A DNA stretch of 64,000 bases from Coriobacteriia bacterium. GTDB taxonomy: Bacteria; Actinomycetota; Coriobacteriia; Coriobacteriales; RUG033. This document shows, piece after piece, positions 41,831 to 50,959 of this stretch. The notes under the pieces were generated by a model. That model saw only the letters and a list, made by a program, of their open reading frames with translations. It was not told the origin of the DNA and did no database searches. The DNA lies in the NCBI GenBank assembly GCA_015655215.1, contig JAATFL010000009.1, forward strand, positions 62,001 to 126,000. Reading direction: 5' to 3'. Positions within the stretch are counted from its first letter, which is position 1. The number at the start of each line of letters is the position of its first letter. Both the position numbers and the translations under genes were made by a program.

Positions 41831-42592
41831 ATGGGTCGTGCAGCGATTATCCTTGGGTCGAACTGCGAATCCATCTCCAACATGATCGCGATCGACAGCG
41901 TGCTGCCCTACTCGTCGATCCCCGATTTCCACATGGCCACACAGAGCGTCCCGGGGCATTCCCTCGAGGTCCTGGTCGGTACCCTCGCCGATAAGGACGT
42001 GCTGTGCTACTGCGGTCGTGCCCACCTCTACCAGGGACTTTCCTCCTACGATGTGGCGGCACCCGTGCGCCATGCCTACCATGCAGGTTGCGACACGCTC
42101 ATCAACATATGCAATGCGGCTGCGCTCGATGGTGCGGTGTGCGAGGGTGACCTCATGCTGGTGAATGACCAGCTCAACTTCTCAGATGCGAGCCCGCTGG
42201 TGGGGCCGAGCGCCTTCTTCCCCGATGACGTCCCCTTCATCGACGTGTGCGACGCCTATGACGATCGCCTGCGAGAGGTGGCGCATGCCGTTGCCGTGGA
42301 GAAGGGCATCGACCTTGCGGAGGGCGCCATCGCGTGCACCGTGGGTCCTCAGTACCTCACCGCCATCGAGGCGCATGCGCTTCAGAGCGTCGGCTGCTCG
42401 GCCAGCACGCTATCGCTTGCAAGCGAGGTCATCCAGGCACGTGCCCTCGGCATGCGCACGATGGGTATCGCCCAGGTCACGCACAGCGCCGGGACGCGCA
42501 TGCGGCCGGCAAACTCCACGGAGAGGGAGCGCGGGCGCGTCATGCACGAGAACATGGCGCGTCTCGTCGCCGGTATCCTCCAAAGGCTGTAA
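41831..42592 (+). CDS. Purine nucleoside phosphorylase-family protein with altered base-binding residues
   Basis: A 253-residue protein starting at ATG 41831 behind AAGGGGTG. It follows the trimeric PNP/MTAP fold: [11 protein letters not shown], the phosphate/ribose region [55 protein letters not shown], and [27 protein letters not shown]. Two base-specifying positions differ from known enzymes: the FET glutamate region reads YLT, and the TN/TD site reads TH. The neighbour encodes S-adenosylhomocysteinase, so adenosine or a related nucleoside is a sensible substrate, but purine specificity cannot be assumed. Confidence 0.82.
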   Translation: MGRAAIILGSNCESISNMIAIDSVLPYSSIPDFHMATQSVPGHSLEVLVGTLADKDVLCYCGRAHLYQGLSSYDVAAPVRHAYHAGCDTLINICNAAALDGAVCEGDLMLVNDQLNFSDASPLVGPSAFFPDDVPFIDVCDAYDDRLREVAHAVAVEKGIDLAEGAIACTVGPQYLTAIEAHALQSVGCSASTLSLASEVIQARALGMRTMGIAQVTHSAGTRMRPANSTERERGRVMHENMARLVAGILQRL

Positions 42593-42782
42593 GGGCGCGT
42601 GGGTGCCGCTGGTCGCCGCAGTCTGCGGCGCCGCCGAGCTCCAGGGCGGTCCAACTGGGCAGGACCTGCCCGAGCCGGTATCCTCGATACATGGCTCGAC
42701 CTCGCCACCCGTCGCCCCCCGGGGTCGGATCGGCTGCGGGGGACGCGACCAAGGACCTTATCCGCCAACCAGAAGGAGCCTC

Positions 42783-44042
42783 ATGCAATACGATATCAAG
42801 GACATCGACCTCGCCGATGCGGGACGCGCCCGCATCGAATGGGCCGATCGCGACATGCCGGTGCTTGCGCGGATACGCGCTCGCTTCGAGCGCGAGAAGC
42901 CCCTTGCGGGCATCCGCATCAGCGCCTGCCTCCACGTGACCACCGAGACGGCCAACCTCATGCGCACCCTCAAGTCCGGCGGTGCCGATGTGCTGCTGTG
43001 TGCGAGCAACCCGCTCTCCACGCAGGACGATACGGCCGCTTCGCTGGTGCGCGACTATGGCATCTCCGTCTATGCCATCAAGGGCGAGGACACCGAGACC
43101 TACTATCGTCACATCGACGCGGCCATCGCCACAGGTCCGCACATCACGATGGACGACGGCGCCGATACCGTGGGTCGGATCCACGAACTGCACCCCGAGG
43201 CCCTTGAGGGCATCATCGGAGGCACCGAGGAGACCACCACCGGTGTCATCCGCCTGGCGGCCATGGCTGCCGACGGTGCGCTCAAATACCCCATCGTCGC
43301 GGTGAACGACGCCAAGACCAAGCACTTCTTCGACAACCGCTACGGCACCGGTCAGTCCACGCTCGACGGTATCGTGCGTGCCACCAACCGTCTGCTCGCC
43401 GGTCGCAACTTCGTCGTCTCGGGCTATGGCTGGTGCGGTCGTGGCCTTGCCAACCGTGCGCGCGGCATGGGTTCCAACGTCATCGTGTGCGAGGTGGATG
43501 CGAGCAAGGCCCTCGAGGCCTTCATGGACGGTTATCGCGTCATGCCCGCTGCCCGTGCCGCCCGCGTCGCCGATATATGGACCACCGTCACCGGCGACCT
43601 CAACGTGATCGACGAGGCCGCGTTCAAGGAGATGAAGAGTGGTGCCATCATCTGCAACTCGGGCCACTTCAACGCCGAGATCAACATCCCCTGGCTGCGA
43701 GAGCACGCCGTCAAGACAGAGGAACTCAAGCCGATGGTCGAGGAGTTCACCCTCGAGGACGGCCGCACCATCATCCTGCTGTGCGACGGGCGTCTCGTGA
43801 ACCTGTCCTGCGCGGAGGGGCATCCCGCCGAGGTGATGGACATGAGCTTTGCCAACCAGGCTCTCTGCGCCGAGTACATGGTGGCCCACGCAGCCGATCT
43901 CAAGCCCGGTTGCTATCCCGTCCCAGAGGACATCGACGACGGCATCGCGCGGCTCAAGCTGCATGCCCTCGGCGTCGAGATCGATACGCTCACGCCCGAG
44001 CAGGAGCGATACCTCAACTCCTGGAACATGGGTACGGTGTAG
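42783..44042 (+). CDS. ahcY: S-adenosylhomocysteine hydrolase
   Basis: A 419-residue NAD-dependent enzyme starting at ATG 42783 behind GAAGGAG. It splits SAH into adenosine and homocysteine. It carries [15 protein letters not shown], the catalytic ITMDDGAD and [28 protein letters not shown], and the NAD site [13 protein letters not shown]; it ends SWNMGTV. The length is that of the shorter archaeal/thermophile-like form, without the insert typical of many actinobacterial enzymes. It clusters with the upstream phosphorylase, consistent with removal of the adenosine product. Confidence 0.95.
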   Translation: MQYDIKDIDLADAGRARIEWADRDMPVLARIRARFEREKPLAGIRISACLHVTTETANLMRTLKSGGADVLLCASNPLSTQDDTAASLVRDYGISVYAIKGEDTETYYRHIDAAIATGPHITMDDGADTVGRIHELHPEALEGIIGGTEETTTGVIRLAAMAADGALKYPIVAVNDAKTKHFFDNRYGTGQSTLDGIVRATNRLLAGRNFVVSGYGWCGRGLANRARGMGSNVIVCEVDASKALEAFMDGYRVMPAARAARVADIWTTVTGDLNVIDEAAFKEMKSGAIICNSGHFNAEINIPWLREHAVKTEELKPMVEEFTLEDGRTIILLCDGRLVNLSCAEGHPAEVMDMSFANQALCAEYMVAHAADLKPGCYPVPEDIDDGIARLKLHALGVEIDTLTPEQERYLNSWNMGTV

Positions 44043-44053
44043 GTGCGTCTCAC

Positions 44054-44082
44054 GTGGATGGCGTCGTCGTGACACCATCCAC
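44054..44082 (+). terminator. Hairpin after ahcY
   Basis: GTGGATGG at 44054-44061 pairs with CCATCCAC at 44075-44082 across a 13-base loop, 11 bases after the ahcY stop. It is followed by CTTGACCC without a U-run. Confidence 0.45.
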
Positions 44083-44298
44083 CTTGACCCGGCACGCACC
44101 ATGGTGGCGCTACGTCACCTCCGGCTCGGGGGGGTGCATGGTGCGCCTGGTTCTGCGAAAGGGTTCGCGAAGCATGGCGGGAAGCCTATTGTGACGCCTC
44201 GGTCGCTTCTCTGTGGGGAAGGGGTGGAGGGGTGCGATTCGTGGATACGGCGCTCCTATACTGTAGGGGAACGTCGTGCGCATCCAGGAAGGTACCCT

Positions 44299-45243
44299 GT
44301 GGACCTTATCTCCGTGGTCGTCCCCTGCTATAACGAAGAAGCGGCCCTGCCCTTCTTCATCGATGCCCTCCGCCGTGTCATGCGGCAGATGAAGGATGAG
44401 GTCCGCTTCGAGGTCATCATCATCGATGACGGTTCGACGGACGGTACGCTCGTGTTGGTCCGTGCCCAGAGTGCCTCCGACAGACGCTTCCGGTACGTCT
44501 CGCTATCGCGCAACTTCGGCAAGGAGTCGGCGCTTTATGCCGGTGCGAGCAGGGCGCAGGGCGACTATGTCGTCATGATGGACGTCGACCTGCAGGATCC
44601 GCCCGAACTCCTACCTCAGATGTACCACATCCTTTCGGCTGACGACGAGGGGGAGCGGCGTTACGACTCCGTCGGCACGCGCCGCGTCACCCGCACAGGC
44701 GAGCCCTTCATCAGGTCGCTTCTCGCTCGGGGGTTCTATCGGCTCATCAGCAAGATGCAGGACATCGAGATCGTCGACGGTGCACGCGACTACCGCATGA
44801 TGACACGTCGGATGACCGACGCGGTCCTCTCCCTCAAGGAGCACGCGCGTTTTTCGAAGGGCATCGTGAGCTGGGTGGGCTTTCAGACGAAGTGGATCGA
44901 GTACGAGAACGTCTGCCGCGTGGCGGGGGAGACCAAGTGGTCGTTCGGCAAGCTCGTGCTCTACGCGCTTGAGTGCATCACGGACTTTTCCACCAAGCCC
45001 CTCTCCATCGCCACGTTCGTGGGTATCCTCACGTGCATCGCATCCGTGGCCCTCTTCCTGTTCTTTGGGATCAAAGCCGCCGTCTGGGGCGATCCGGTCC
45101 CCGGCTTCCCCACCCTGATATGCATCGTGCTGTTCCTCGGCGGCGTGCAGCTGTTCTGCATCGGCATGCTCGGTCGCTACCTTGCCGCGGCCTACCTGGA
45201 GATCAAGGACCGGCCTCTCTACATCGCGAAGGAGGAGTCCTAG
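44299..45243 (+). CDS. GtrB/Dpm1-like family 2 membrane glycosyltransferase
   Basis: A 314-residue protein starting at GTG 44299 behind AGGAAGG. The GT-A catalytic domain shows VVVPCYNEE, IIIDDGSTDGT, the DxD-like MDVDLQDPPEL, and the acceptor region GARDYRMMTRRM. Two C-terminal membrane helices (about residues 232-258 and 268-290) tether it. Such enzymes transfer a sugar to undecaprenyl phosphate. The stop abuts the GTG of the next gene, a GT-C enzyme that would use such a lipid-linked sugar. A TATACT -10 lies at 44257-44262. Confidence 0.9.
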   Translation: MDLISVVVPCYNEEAALPFFIDALRRVMRQMKDEVRFEVIIIDDGSTDGTLVLVRAQSASDRRFRYVSLSRNFGKESALYAGASRAQGDYVVMMDVDLQDPPELLPQMYHILSADDEGERRYDSVGTRRVTRTGEPFIRSLLARGFYRLISKMQDIEIVDGARDYRMMTRRMTDAVLSLKEHARFSKGIVSWVGFQTKWIEYENVCRVAGETKWSFGKLVLYALECITDFSTKPLSIATFVGILTCIASVALFLFFGIKAAVWGDPVPGFPTLICIVLFLGGVQLFCIGMLGRYLAAAYLEIKDRPLYIAKEES

Positions 45244-46893
45244 GTGACTTCGAGACCCGGCTCGTCCACGGGGATGTCGACAAAGGCTCCGTGGATGCGT
45301 GCCCTCTCATCGAAGACGCCGTCATCGCCCTCGCGTCTCCTCCACGTCGCGCTGCTCATGGCAGGGGCTGCCTTTCTCGTCATCGGCGCATTCCATACGT
45401 CGATCTGGTTTGACGAGTCGTACTCCGTCGCCATAGCCACGCACACGTTCGCCCAGATCTGGACCATCGGCGCCTGCGACGTGCATCCGGTGCTCTATTA
45501 CTGGATGCTCCACGTGCTCTACCTCGTCTTCGGCACGAACCTTACCGTCTATCGTCTCTTCTCCGTCCTCGGGGCCATCTCCCTCGGCGTGTTGGGCTAT
45601 ACCCACGTGCGTGGTGACGTCAACGCCCGCACGGGGTTGCTCTTCTCCCTCTTCGCCCTGTCCATACCCGCCGTCGCCTACTATGGTCTTGAGATACGCA
45701 TGTACTCGTGGGTCACGTTCACCGTCATGGTGACGTTCCTGTATGCTCTGCGCATCATACGCTCTGCACCTGGCGCCGAGAGGGGGAGTGGAGGGGCTCG
45801 CGATGCGACGGCCTTCGCCCGTCCGCGCATCCGGACCTGGGTGATGTACAGCCTCGCGAGCCTCGCGAGCGCCTATCTGCACTACTACGGTCTGCTCGCG
45901 GCGCTCGTCGTGGGCCTAGCGCTCGTGGTGTTCCTCGTCCGCAACCGTCGGGCACGTCGTGCCGACCTCGTCTGCCTCATCGTGTCGGCCTTCATCCAGA
46001 TAGCGCTCTACCTGCCGTGGATTATGAACTTCCTCGGACAGTTGGCGTATGTCTCGGGGGGTTTCTGGATCACGTTCGAGTTCCCGGAGAGCGTCTACGA
46101 GCTCGTGGGCTACCCGCTCACGGGCATGCTTGCGCCCTGGCTTGGGTTCGTGGGGACCTGCCTGGTGCTCGTGGTGCTACTCGCTGCTTGGCTTCGTCGG
46201 CGCCGGCACGCTCCACTCGCGCGAAACCCTGCCGGTGAGACGCATCCGTGCCGTGCCGCATCGCGGCGCGACACCCTGCCCGCGATGGCCGGGCTTGCCC
46301 TCTATCTGTGCGTGTTCCTGGTCGCCTCGCTCGCCTCCGCCCTCCTCGGCTCCCTGCTCCTGTATGACCGTTATCTCTTCGTCGCCATCGGCCCGCTTCT
46401 GCTCTCGCTCTCCTGGGTGCTTGCCAACGAGGATGGCCGTATCATGCGGGCCGTCGTCGCCATCGTGCTCACCTTCTCGCTTGCCAACGAGGTGGTTCTC
46501 GTCACCACGGACTACTCCGCCCAGAATAAGGCTCCTCTCGACTATCTCGCCGCCAACCTCGAACCGGGCGATATCATCATCTACTCCAACATCGGTACCG
46601 GCGGGGTGGTTGCGGTCACGTTCTCCGACGTGCATCAGTACTTCCTCAACCCGTACACCACGGCGGAGGCGCAGGCGTATCAGGCGTTCGCCCCCCAGAT
46701 GGACATCACCTACAACTGGTCCGACGTGCTCGACGGCTATACGGGTCGCATCTGGGTCGTGGGTGACTCGAGCCTTTCCGAGCTCGACGGCGTGCTTGAC
46801 ATACGGGGCACCTCGCTCATATCGTCCGAGACGTTCCAGGCTCCCTACGAGACGCTCGACTACGGGATATCCCTCGTGGAGAAGAGCGGCTGA
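45244..46893 (+). CDS. Polytopic GT-C family (GT39/ArnT-like) glycosyltransferase
   Basis: A 549-residue membrane protein starting at GTG 45244, directly after the GT2 stop. About ten hydrophobic helices follow a 30-residue basic N-terminus. The first outside loop has the GT-C catalytic pattern HTSIWFDESYS, and a second conserved segment is CDVHPVLYYWMLH, as in GT39/ArnT-like lipid-phosphate-sugar transferases. The last 120 residues form a soluble extracytoplasmic domain. Together with the upstream enzyme it probably decorates a cell-envelope polymer or protein; the acceptor is unknown. Confidence 0.85.
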   Translation: MTSRPGSSTGMSTKAPWMRALSSKTPSSPSRLLHVALLMAGAAFLVIGAFHTSIWFDESYSVAIATHTFAQIWTIGACDVHPVLYYWMLHVLYLVFGTNLTVYRLFSVLGAISLGVLGYTHVRGDVNARTGLLFSLFALSIPAVAYYGLEIRMYSWVTFTVMVTFLYALRIIRSAPGAERGSGGARDATAFARPRIRTWVMYSLASLASAYLHYYGLLAALVVGLALVVFLVRNRRARRADLVCLIVSAFIQIALYLPWIMNFLGQLAYVSGGFWITFEFPESVYELVGYPLTGMLAPWLGFVGTCLVLVVLLAAWLRRRRHAPLARNPAGETHPCRAASRRDTLPAMAGLALYLCVFLVASLASALLGSLLLYDRYLFVAIGPLLLSLSWVLANEDGRIMRAVVAIVLTFSLANEVVLVTTDYSAQNKAPLDYLAANLEPGDIIIYSNIGTGGVVAVTFSDVHQYFLNPYTTAEAQAYQAFAPQMDITYNWSDVLDGYTGRIWVVGDSSLSELDGVLDIRGTSLISSETFQAPYETLDYGISLVEKSG

Positions 46894-47078
46894 CACCGTC
46901 GCGACCGGGGATGCGGCCTTGACCGCGGGGCATCGCGTGTGGCATGGCCCTCCCTCGAAGCAGGTCCTCCGCCCACGAATCGTCAGACCGCCTTGGCGCG
47001 CGACAGGCCACATGGTGCGGGGAGGCGCGGTATCCTTAGGCGCATCCTTGTCGTACGCATGCTCTTGAGAGGGGTTCC

Positions 47079-48311
47079 ATGGGAGTCGAAGCACTGCCCC
47101 GCACGATCTGGTGGGATGTCGACGAGGTCACGGGACGGCCGGGCGTTTGCCTGATCGACCAGACCCGCCTGCCGCTGGTGGGTGACATCCTGTCGTGCGC
47201 CACGGCCGATGCCGTGTGCACCGTCATCAAATCCCTCGCCGTGCGAGGGGCGCCCGCCTTGGGCGTTGCCGCCGCGCTCGCTCTTGCGGTGTGGAGCGAG
47301 AACGAGTCCGAGGGCGTCGACGTGGACTCCTACCTCGATTCCCTCGACGAGGTGGCGACCCGTGTCGCCACGGCGCGCCCCACGGCCGTCAACCTCTCCT
47401 GGGGCGCCAAGCGCGCCTGCGCGTTTGCCCACCACCGTGCGGAGCAGGGTGCCGACCTCGTCGCCATCAAGGCCGACCTCGTCGAGTTGGCGAAGCGCAT
47501 GTGCGAGGAGGACGAGGCTTGCAATCGCCGGATCGGAGCCAACGGTGCCGCACTTCTCGACGAGGGGTCCAACGTGTTGACGCACTGCAACGCCGGTTCG
47601 CTCGCCACGGCGTTCTACGGCACGGCGCTCGGCGTGGTCTACTCGGCCTTCGAGCAGGGACGGGTCGCGCATGTGTGGGTCGACGAGACGCGTCCCGTCA
47701 ACCAGGGTGGTCGCCTCACGGCATGGGAACTGGGCATGGCGGGCGTTCCGGCAACGCTCATCTGCGATGACATGGCCGCCAGCGTCATGCAGGCCGGTGC
47801 CGTGGACGCCGTGGTGGTGGGGGCTGACCGCATCTGCGCCAACGGCGACACTGCCAACAAGATCGGTACCTACGGCGTCGCGGTGCTCGCCCACGAGCAC
47901 CGCATCCCGTTCTACATCGCGGCCCCCCTCTCGACCATCGACCCCGCGCTTGCAAGTGGCGATGCGATCGTCATCGAGCGACGCGACCCGCGCGAGGTCG
48001 AGGGTATGTCCGTCTCCGGTACCATCACGCCGCAGGGCGATCAGGTGCGTGCCCTCGACCTCCTCACCGAGAAGGGCCCCTGCGAGCTTGCCCTCAAGGG
48101 CGGTCAGCCTCTCGTCATCACGCGCAAGGGAGGCGGGTACACGCTCGATGGCTGGTTCAGGCGCACGCCCATCGGCGTACAGGTGTACAATCCCGCCTTC
48201 GACGTCACCCCAAGTCGCTACATCTCCGGGATCATCACCGAAGTGGGGGTCTTCCGGCCCGATGAGCGTGGTGTCTACTCCCTCGCCCACGTGCACGGGG
48301 AGCGCGTCTAG
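47079..48311 (+). CDS. mtnA: S-methyl-5-thioribose-1-phosphate isomerase
   Basis: A 410-residue protein starting at ATG 47079 behind GAGAGGGG. It belongs to the eIF2B-like isomerases: LIDQTRLPLV, SLAVRGAPALGVAAALALA, the catalytic Cys in VLTHCNAGSLAT, HVWVDETRPVNQGGRLTAWEL, the catalytic Asp in VVGADRICANGDTANKIGTY, and NPAFDVTPSRYISGIITE. It isomerises methylthioribose-1-phosphate in methionine salvage. No other mtn gene is adjacent; the MTA-cleaving step might be done by the phosphorylase at 41831 or the amidohydrolase at 15539, but that is speculation. The C-terminal segment is about 45 residues longer than in minimal family members. Confidence 0.92.
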   Translation: MGVEALPRTIWWDVDEVTGRPGVCLIDQTRLPLVGDILSCATADAVCTVIKSLAVRGAPALGVAAALALAVWSENESEGVDVDSYLDSLDEVATRVATARPTAVNLSWGAKRACAFAHHRAEQGADLVAIKADLVELAKRMCEEDEACNRRIGANGAALLDEGSNVLTHCNAGSLATAFYGTALGVVYSAFEQGRVAHVWVDETRPVNQGGRLTAWELGMAGVPATLICDDMAASVMQAGAVDAVVVGADRICANGDTANKIGTYGVAVLAHEHRIPFYIAAPLSTIDPALASGDAIVIERRDPREVEGMSVSGTITPQGDQVRALDLLTEKGPCELALKGGQPLVITRKGGGYTLDGWFRRTPIGVQVYNPAFDVTPSRYISGIITEVGVFRPDERGVYSLAHVHGERV

Positions 48312-48434
48312 GGCAGATCCGCCTCGCCGCGCCCGCGACCCGTGGGTACCATCGCCATCTCGCTTGACACTCGAACATCCGTACGACTATCATTGGTCGT
48401 ACAGATGTTCGATTCTCATGAGGGAAGGTGTCCG

Positions 48435-49949
48435 GTGGACGTGATGGAGAAGCTCCGCATCCTCACCGATGCCGCCCGTTATGACGTCGCGTGCACCTCG
48501 AGCGGCAGTGGTCGGGGTTCCAAACCCGGGATGGTGGGCAATACCGTGTCCGGGGGGTGCTGCCACAGCTTCGCGGCCGACGGGCGGTGCATCTCGCTCC
48601 TCAAGGTGCTCATGACCAACAAGTGCGCCTATGACTGCGCCTACTGCGCCAACCGGCGCTCCAACGATATCGAACGTGCGGAGTTCACGCCTCGCGAACT
48701 TGCCGACCTCACCATAGGGTTCTACCGACGCAATTACATCGAGGGGCTCTTCGTCTCCTCCGGCGTGCTGCGCACCCCCGATTACACGATGGAGCGTCTC
48801 ATCGAGGTGCTCGAGGTGCTGCGTGGGGAGTACCGCTTCAACGCCTACATCCATGCCAAGGCGATTCCGGGGGCGAGCCCTCAGCTGGTGGACCGGCTTG
48901 GGCGTCTCGCCGACCGCCTGTCGGTCAACATCGAGTTGCCCAGCCGTAGCAGCCTCGCCCTGCTCGCGCCCGAGAAGGAGACGCAGTCCATCGCCCGCCC
49001 CATGGCGCTCATCCGGGACGGCATCTCGGAGGTGCGCGAGCAGGGTTCCCTCGCACGGCGCCAGGGGAGGCGGACCACCGGCACGTTCGCGCCGGCCGGG
49101 CAGTCCACGCAGATGATCATCGGCGCCACGCCCGAGAGCGACCTGGAGGTGCTGCAGCTCTCCAGGGCCCTCTACCAACGGTTCTCTCTCAAGCGCGTGT
49201 TCTTCTCGGCGTATCTGCCGGTCAACGAGGGGCCCGTGCTGCCAGCCATATCCCAGCCGCCGCTCGAGCGTGAGCATCGCCTCTACCAGGCGGATTGGCT
49301 CATGCGTTTCTACCAGTTCGATGCGGACGAGCTTGTCGATGCCGAGCACCCCTTCCTCGACGAGCAGCTTGACCCCAAGGCCGCATGGGCGTTGGCGCAC
49401 CTCGACCGATTCCCGATCGAGGTCAACACGGCACCCTATGAGATTCTGTTGAGGGTCCCGGGCTTCGGGGTGCGCGGGGCGCAGGCCATCGTCCGCGCCC
49501 GTAAAGGCCAGGTGCTGCGGGCCGAGAACCTCAAGGCACTGCGCATATCCCTCAAGCGGGCACGGTTCTTCGTCACCTGCAACGGCGTGTACGAGCCGTG
49601 GGGAACGTGGGACCCGGCACGTGGGCGCGCGGTGGCACAGGCCTGTCCTCCACCACCCTCCACCGCCCTGGCGCTGGTAGAGGATCCTGCGGCCATACGG
49701 GCCGCGCTCCTGGCCGGGCAACCTGGCCAGGACCGCCTCGGCAACCGCAAGCGCGACCCTCGTCAGCTCTCGCTCCTCGACGAGCCGGGCTTCACCGAGC
49801 AGAGCCCCATTCCCGTGCGACCCGTCGTAGGACATCGTGGCGAGCGCCACGATGTCGATGCCTGGGACGTGCCGTCCGACGTCCGTCCAGCCGTCAACCC
49901 GACCACCGTTCCCCTAGCGGCGCGCTCTCTCGCCCGGGAGAGTGCCTGA
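48435..49949 (+). CDS. Putative DNA modification/repair radical SAM protein (TIGR03916-like)
   Basis: A 504-residue protein starting at GTG 48435 behind GGGAAGG; VDVMEKLRILTDAARYDVAC is the usual family opening. The cluster cysteines are in CAYDCAYC (Cys64, Cys68, Cys71), preceded by a second Cys-rich stretch SGGCCHSF. Typical motifs follow: FVSSGVLRTPDYTMERL, FNAYIHAKAIPG, NIELPS, and a helix-hairpin-helix-like end PYEILLRVPGFGVRGAQAIVRARK that would contact DNA. About 110 further residues are Pro/Arg/Ala-rich and beyond the usual family length. The gene overlaps its small partner's frame (TGATG), the conserved pair found with uracil-DNA-glycosylase-like genes. Reaction unknown. Confidence 0.88.
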   Translation: MDVMEKLRILTDAARYDVACTSSGSGRGSKPGMVGNTVSGGCCHSFAADGRCISLLKVLMTNKCAYDCAYCANRRSNDIERAEFTPRELADLTIGFYRRNYIEGLFVSSGVLRTPDYTMERLIEVLEVLRGEYRFNAYIHAKAIPGASPQLVDRLGRLADRLSVNIELPSRSSLALLAPEKETQSIARPMALIRDGISEVREQGSLARRQGRRTTGTFAPAGQSTQMIIGATPESDLEVLQLSRALYQRFSLKRVFFSAYLPVNEGPVLPAISQPPLEREHRLYQADWLMRFYQFDADELVDAEHPFLDEQLDPKAAWALAHLDRFPIEVNTAPYEILLRVPGFGVRGAQAIVRARKGQVLRAENLKALRISLKRARFFVTCNGVYEPWGTWDPARGRAVAQACPPPPSTALALVEDPAAIRAALLAGQPGQDRLGNRKRDPRQLSLLDEPGFTEQSPIPVRPVVGHRGERHDVDAWDVPSDVRPAVNPTTVPLAARSLARESA

Positions 49950-50077
49950 TGGCCGCGCGAGGCGGCTTGCGGGGATGTGCGGGGAGTTCCGGTGGGGTGG
50001 GTGCGGTCTTCGCGGGCTCGGACGTGCATCGCGGTGCGAAGGGGTCTCGACATGGCTCGTCGGGAGGGGACACCCGC

Positions 50078-50851
50078 GTGCGTTCGGTCGACCCCGATCT
50101 CGCCTACGTGTTCGACGGTTCCCTCGAGGGGCTGCTCTCGGCGATATTCGCCACCTACTCCAACCACGAGAACCCCTCCTGCGTTCTCCCCGCCCCGGGT
50201 GCCCAGACCGGGCTGTTCCAGCAGGTGCGCGAGGTCGTCACCGACGAGGAGCATGCCCGTCGCGTGCGCGACGGCATCGTCGCGCAACTGGGTGCCGAGA
50301 CGTTTCGCGACGTGGTTCGCGTCTTTCTCGCCGACGACCCCGACCGCTGCACCGTCGCCTATCGATTCTTGCGGTACGGTCTGCGAGAGGGGCCGGTCGT
50401 CCGCGACGAACTCTCCCACGAGGACGTGGCCCTGTTCGCCAGGATATCCTGCCGTGTGGCCAACGAGCGCGAGCACTACTTCCAGTTTTTGCGCTTCGAG
50501 GAGATGCCCGGAGACGTGTATGTGGCGCAGATACACCCAAAGTCATGCGTCGTACCCCTGCTGATGGGGCATTTCTCGATGCGGATGGGTCCCACGCCCT
50601 TCTTCATCTACGATGCCTCCCACCAACTTGCCGGTCATTGGGATGGTGCGCAGAGCGTGCTCTGCGCGATAGACGGCTCCCTGCCGGTGCAGCGTGCGAA
50701 AGGCGAGGTCGCCTATCAGGCGATGTGGCGGACCTTCCACCACGCCATCGAGAACCAGCAACGACACAACCCCCGTCTGATGCGCCAGCTCATGCCCAAA
50801 CGCTATTGGGCCGACCTCACCGAGATGCAGCTGCCAGGACCGGTAGGGTAA
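50078..50851 (+). CDS. Partner protein of the radical SAM enzyme (TIGR03915-like)
   Basis: A 257-residue reading from GTG 50078, chosen because a strong GGGAGGGG site precedes it and because the family begins about here (LAYVFDGSLEGLLSAIF). The same frame also opens at ATG 49949 (300 residues, TGATG overlap with the radical SAM gene), but the extra 43 residues are low-complexity. Family features: VTDEEHARRVRDGI, LRYGLREGPVVRDELSHEDV, RVANEREHYFQFLRFEEM, VYVAQIHPKSCVVPLLMGHFSMRM and WRTFHHAIENQQRHNPRLMRQ before PKRYWADLTEM. The C-terminal His-rich helix may bind metal. Always found next to the radical SAM gene, so they probably act together. Confidence 0.85.
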   Translation: MRSVDPDLAYVFDGSLEGLLSAIFATYSNHENPSCVLPAPGAQTGLFQQVREVVTDEEHARRVRDGIVAQLGAETFRDVVRVFLADDPDRCTVAYRFLRYGLREGPVVRDELSHEDVALFARISCRVANEREHYFQFLRFEEMPGDVYVAQIHPKSCVVPLLMGHFSMRMGPTPFFIYDASHQLAGHWDGAQSVLCAIDGSLPVQRAKGEVAYQAMWRTFHHAIENQQRHNPRLMRQLMPKRYWADLTEMQLPGPVG

Positions 50852-50901
50852 CCGTCGGGTCTTTCGACAGGGGTTCTCGACCAGACTGTCAGGTGGAGGG
50901 T

Positions 50902-50951
50902 CCATCATGGTGCGATTCCCGCGGGGGTCCGTGGGAATCGCACCATGATGG
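50902..50951. repeat. Perfect 19-bp inverted repeat with 12-base loop
   Basis: Bases 50902-50920 (ending CGATTCCC) and 50933-50951 (starting GGGAATCG) are perfectly complementary, separated by a GC-rich 12-base loop. It lies 50 bases after the TIGR03915-like stop and 8 bases before the comF start. No U-run follows, so a classical intrinsic terminator is not indicated. It may be an atypical terminator, a processing site, or an operator controlling comF. Confidence 0.75.
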
Positions 50952-50959
50952 GGTGACCT

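Noticed and set aside
49949-50077. N-terminal extension of the TIGR03915-like protein from ATG 49949
   Set aside because: The extra 43 residues are Gly/Ala/Arg/Ser-rich and outside the family. GTG 50078 has a better ribosome-binding site. The longer form is noted as an alternative only.
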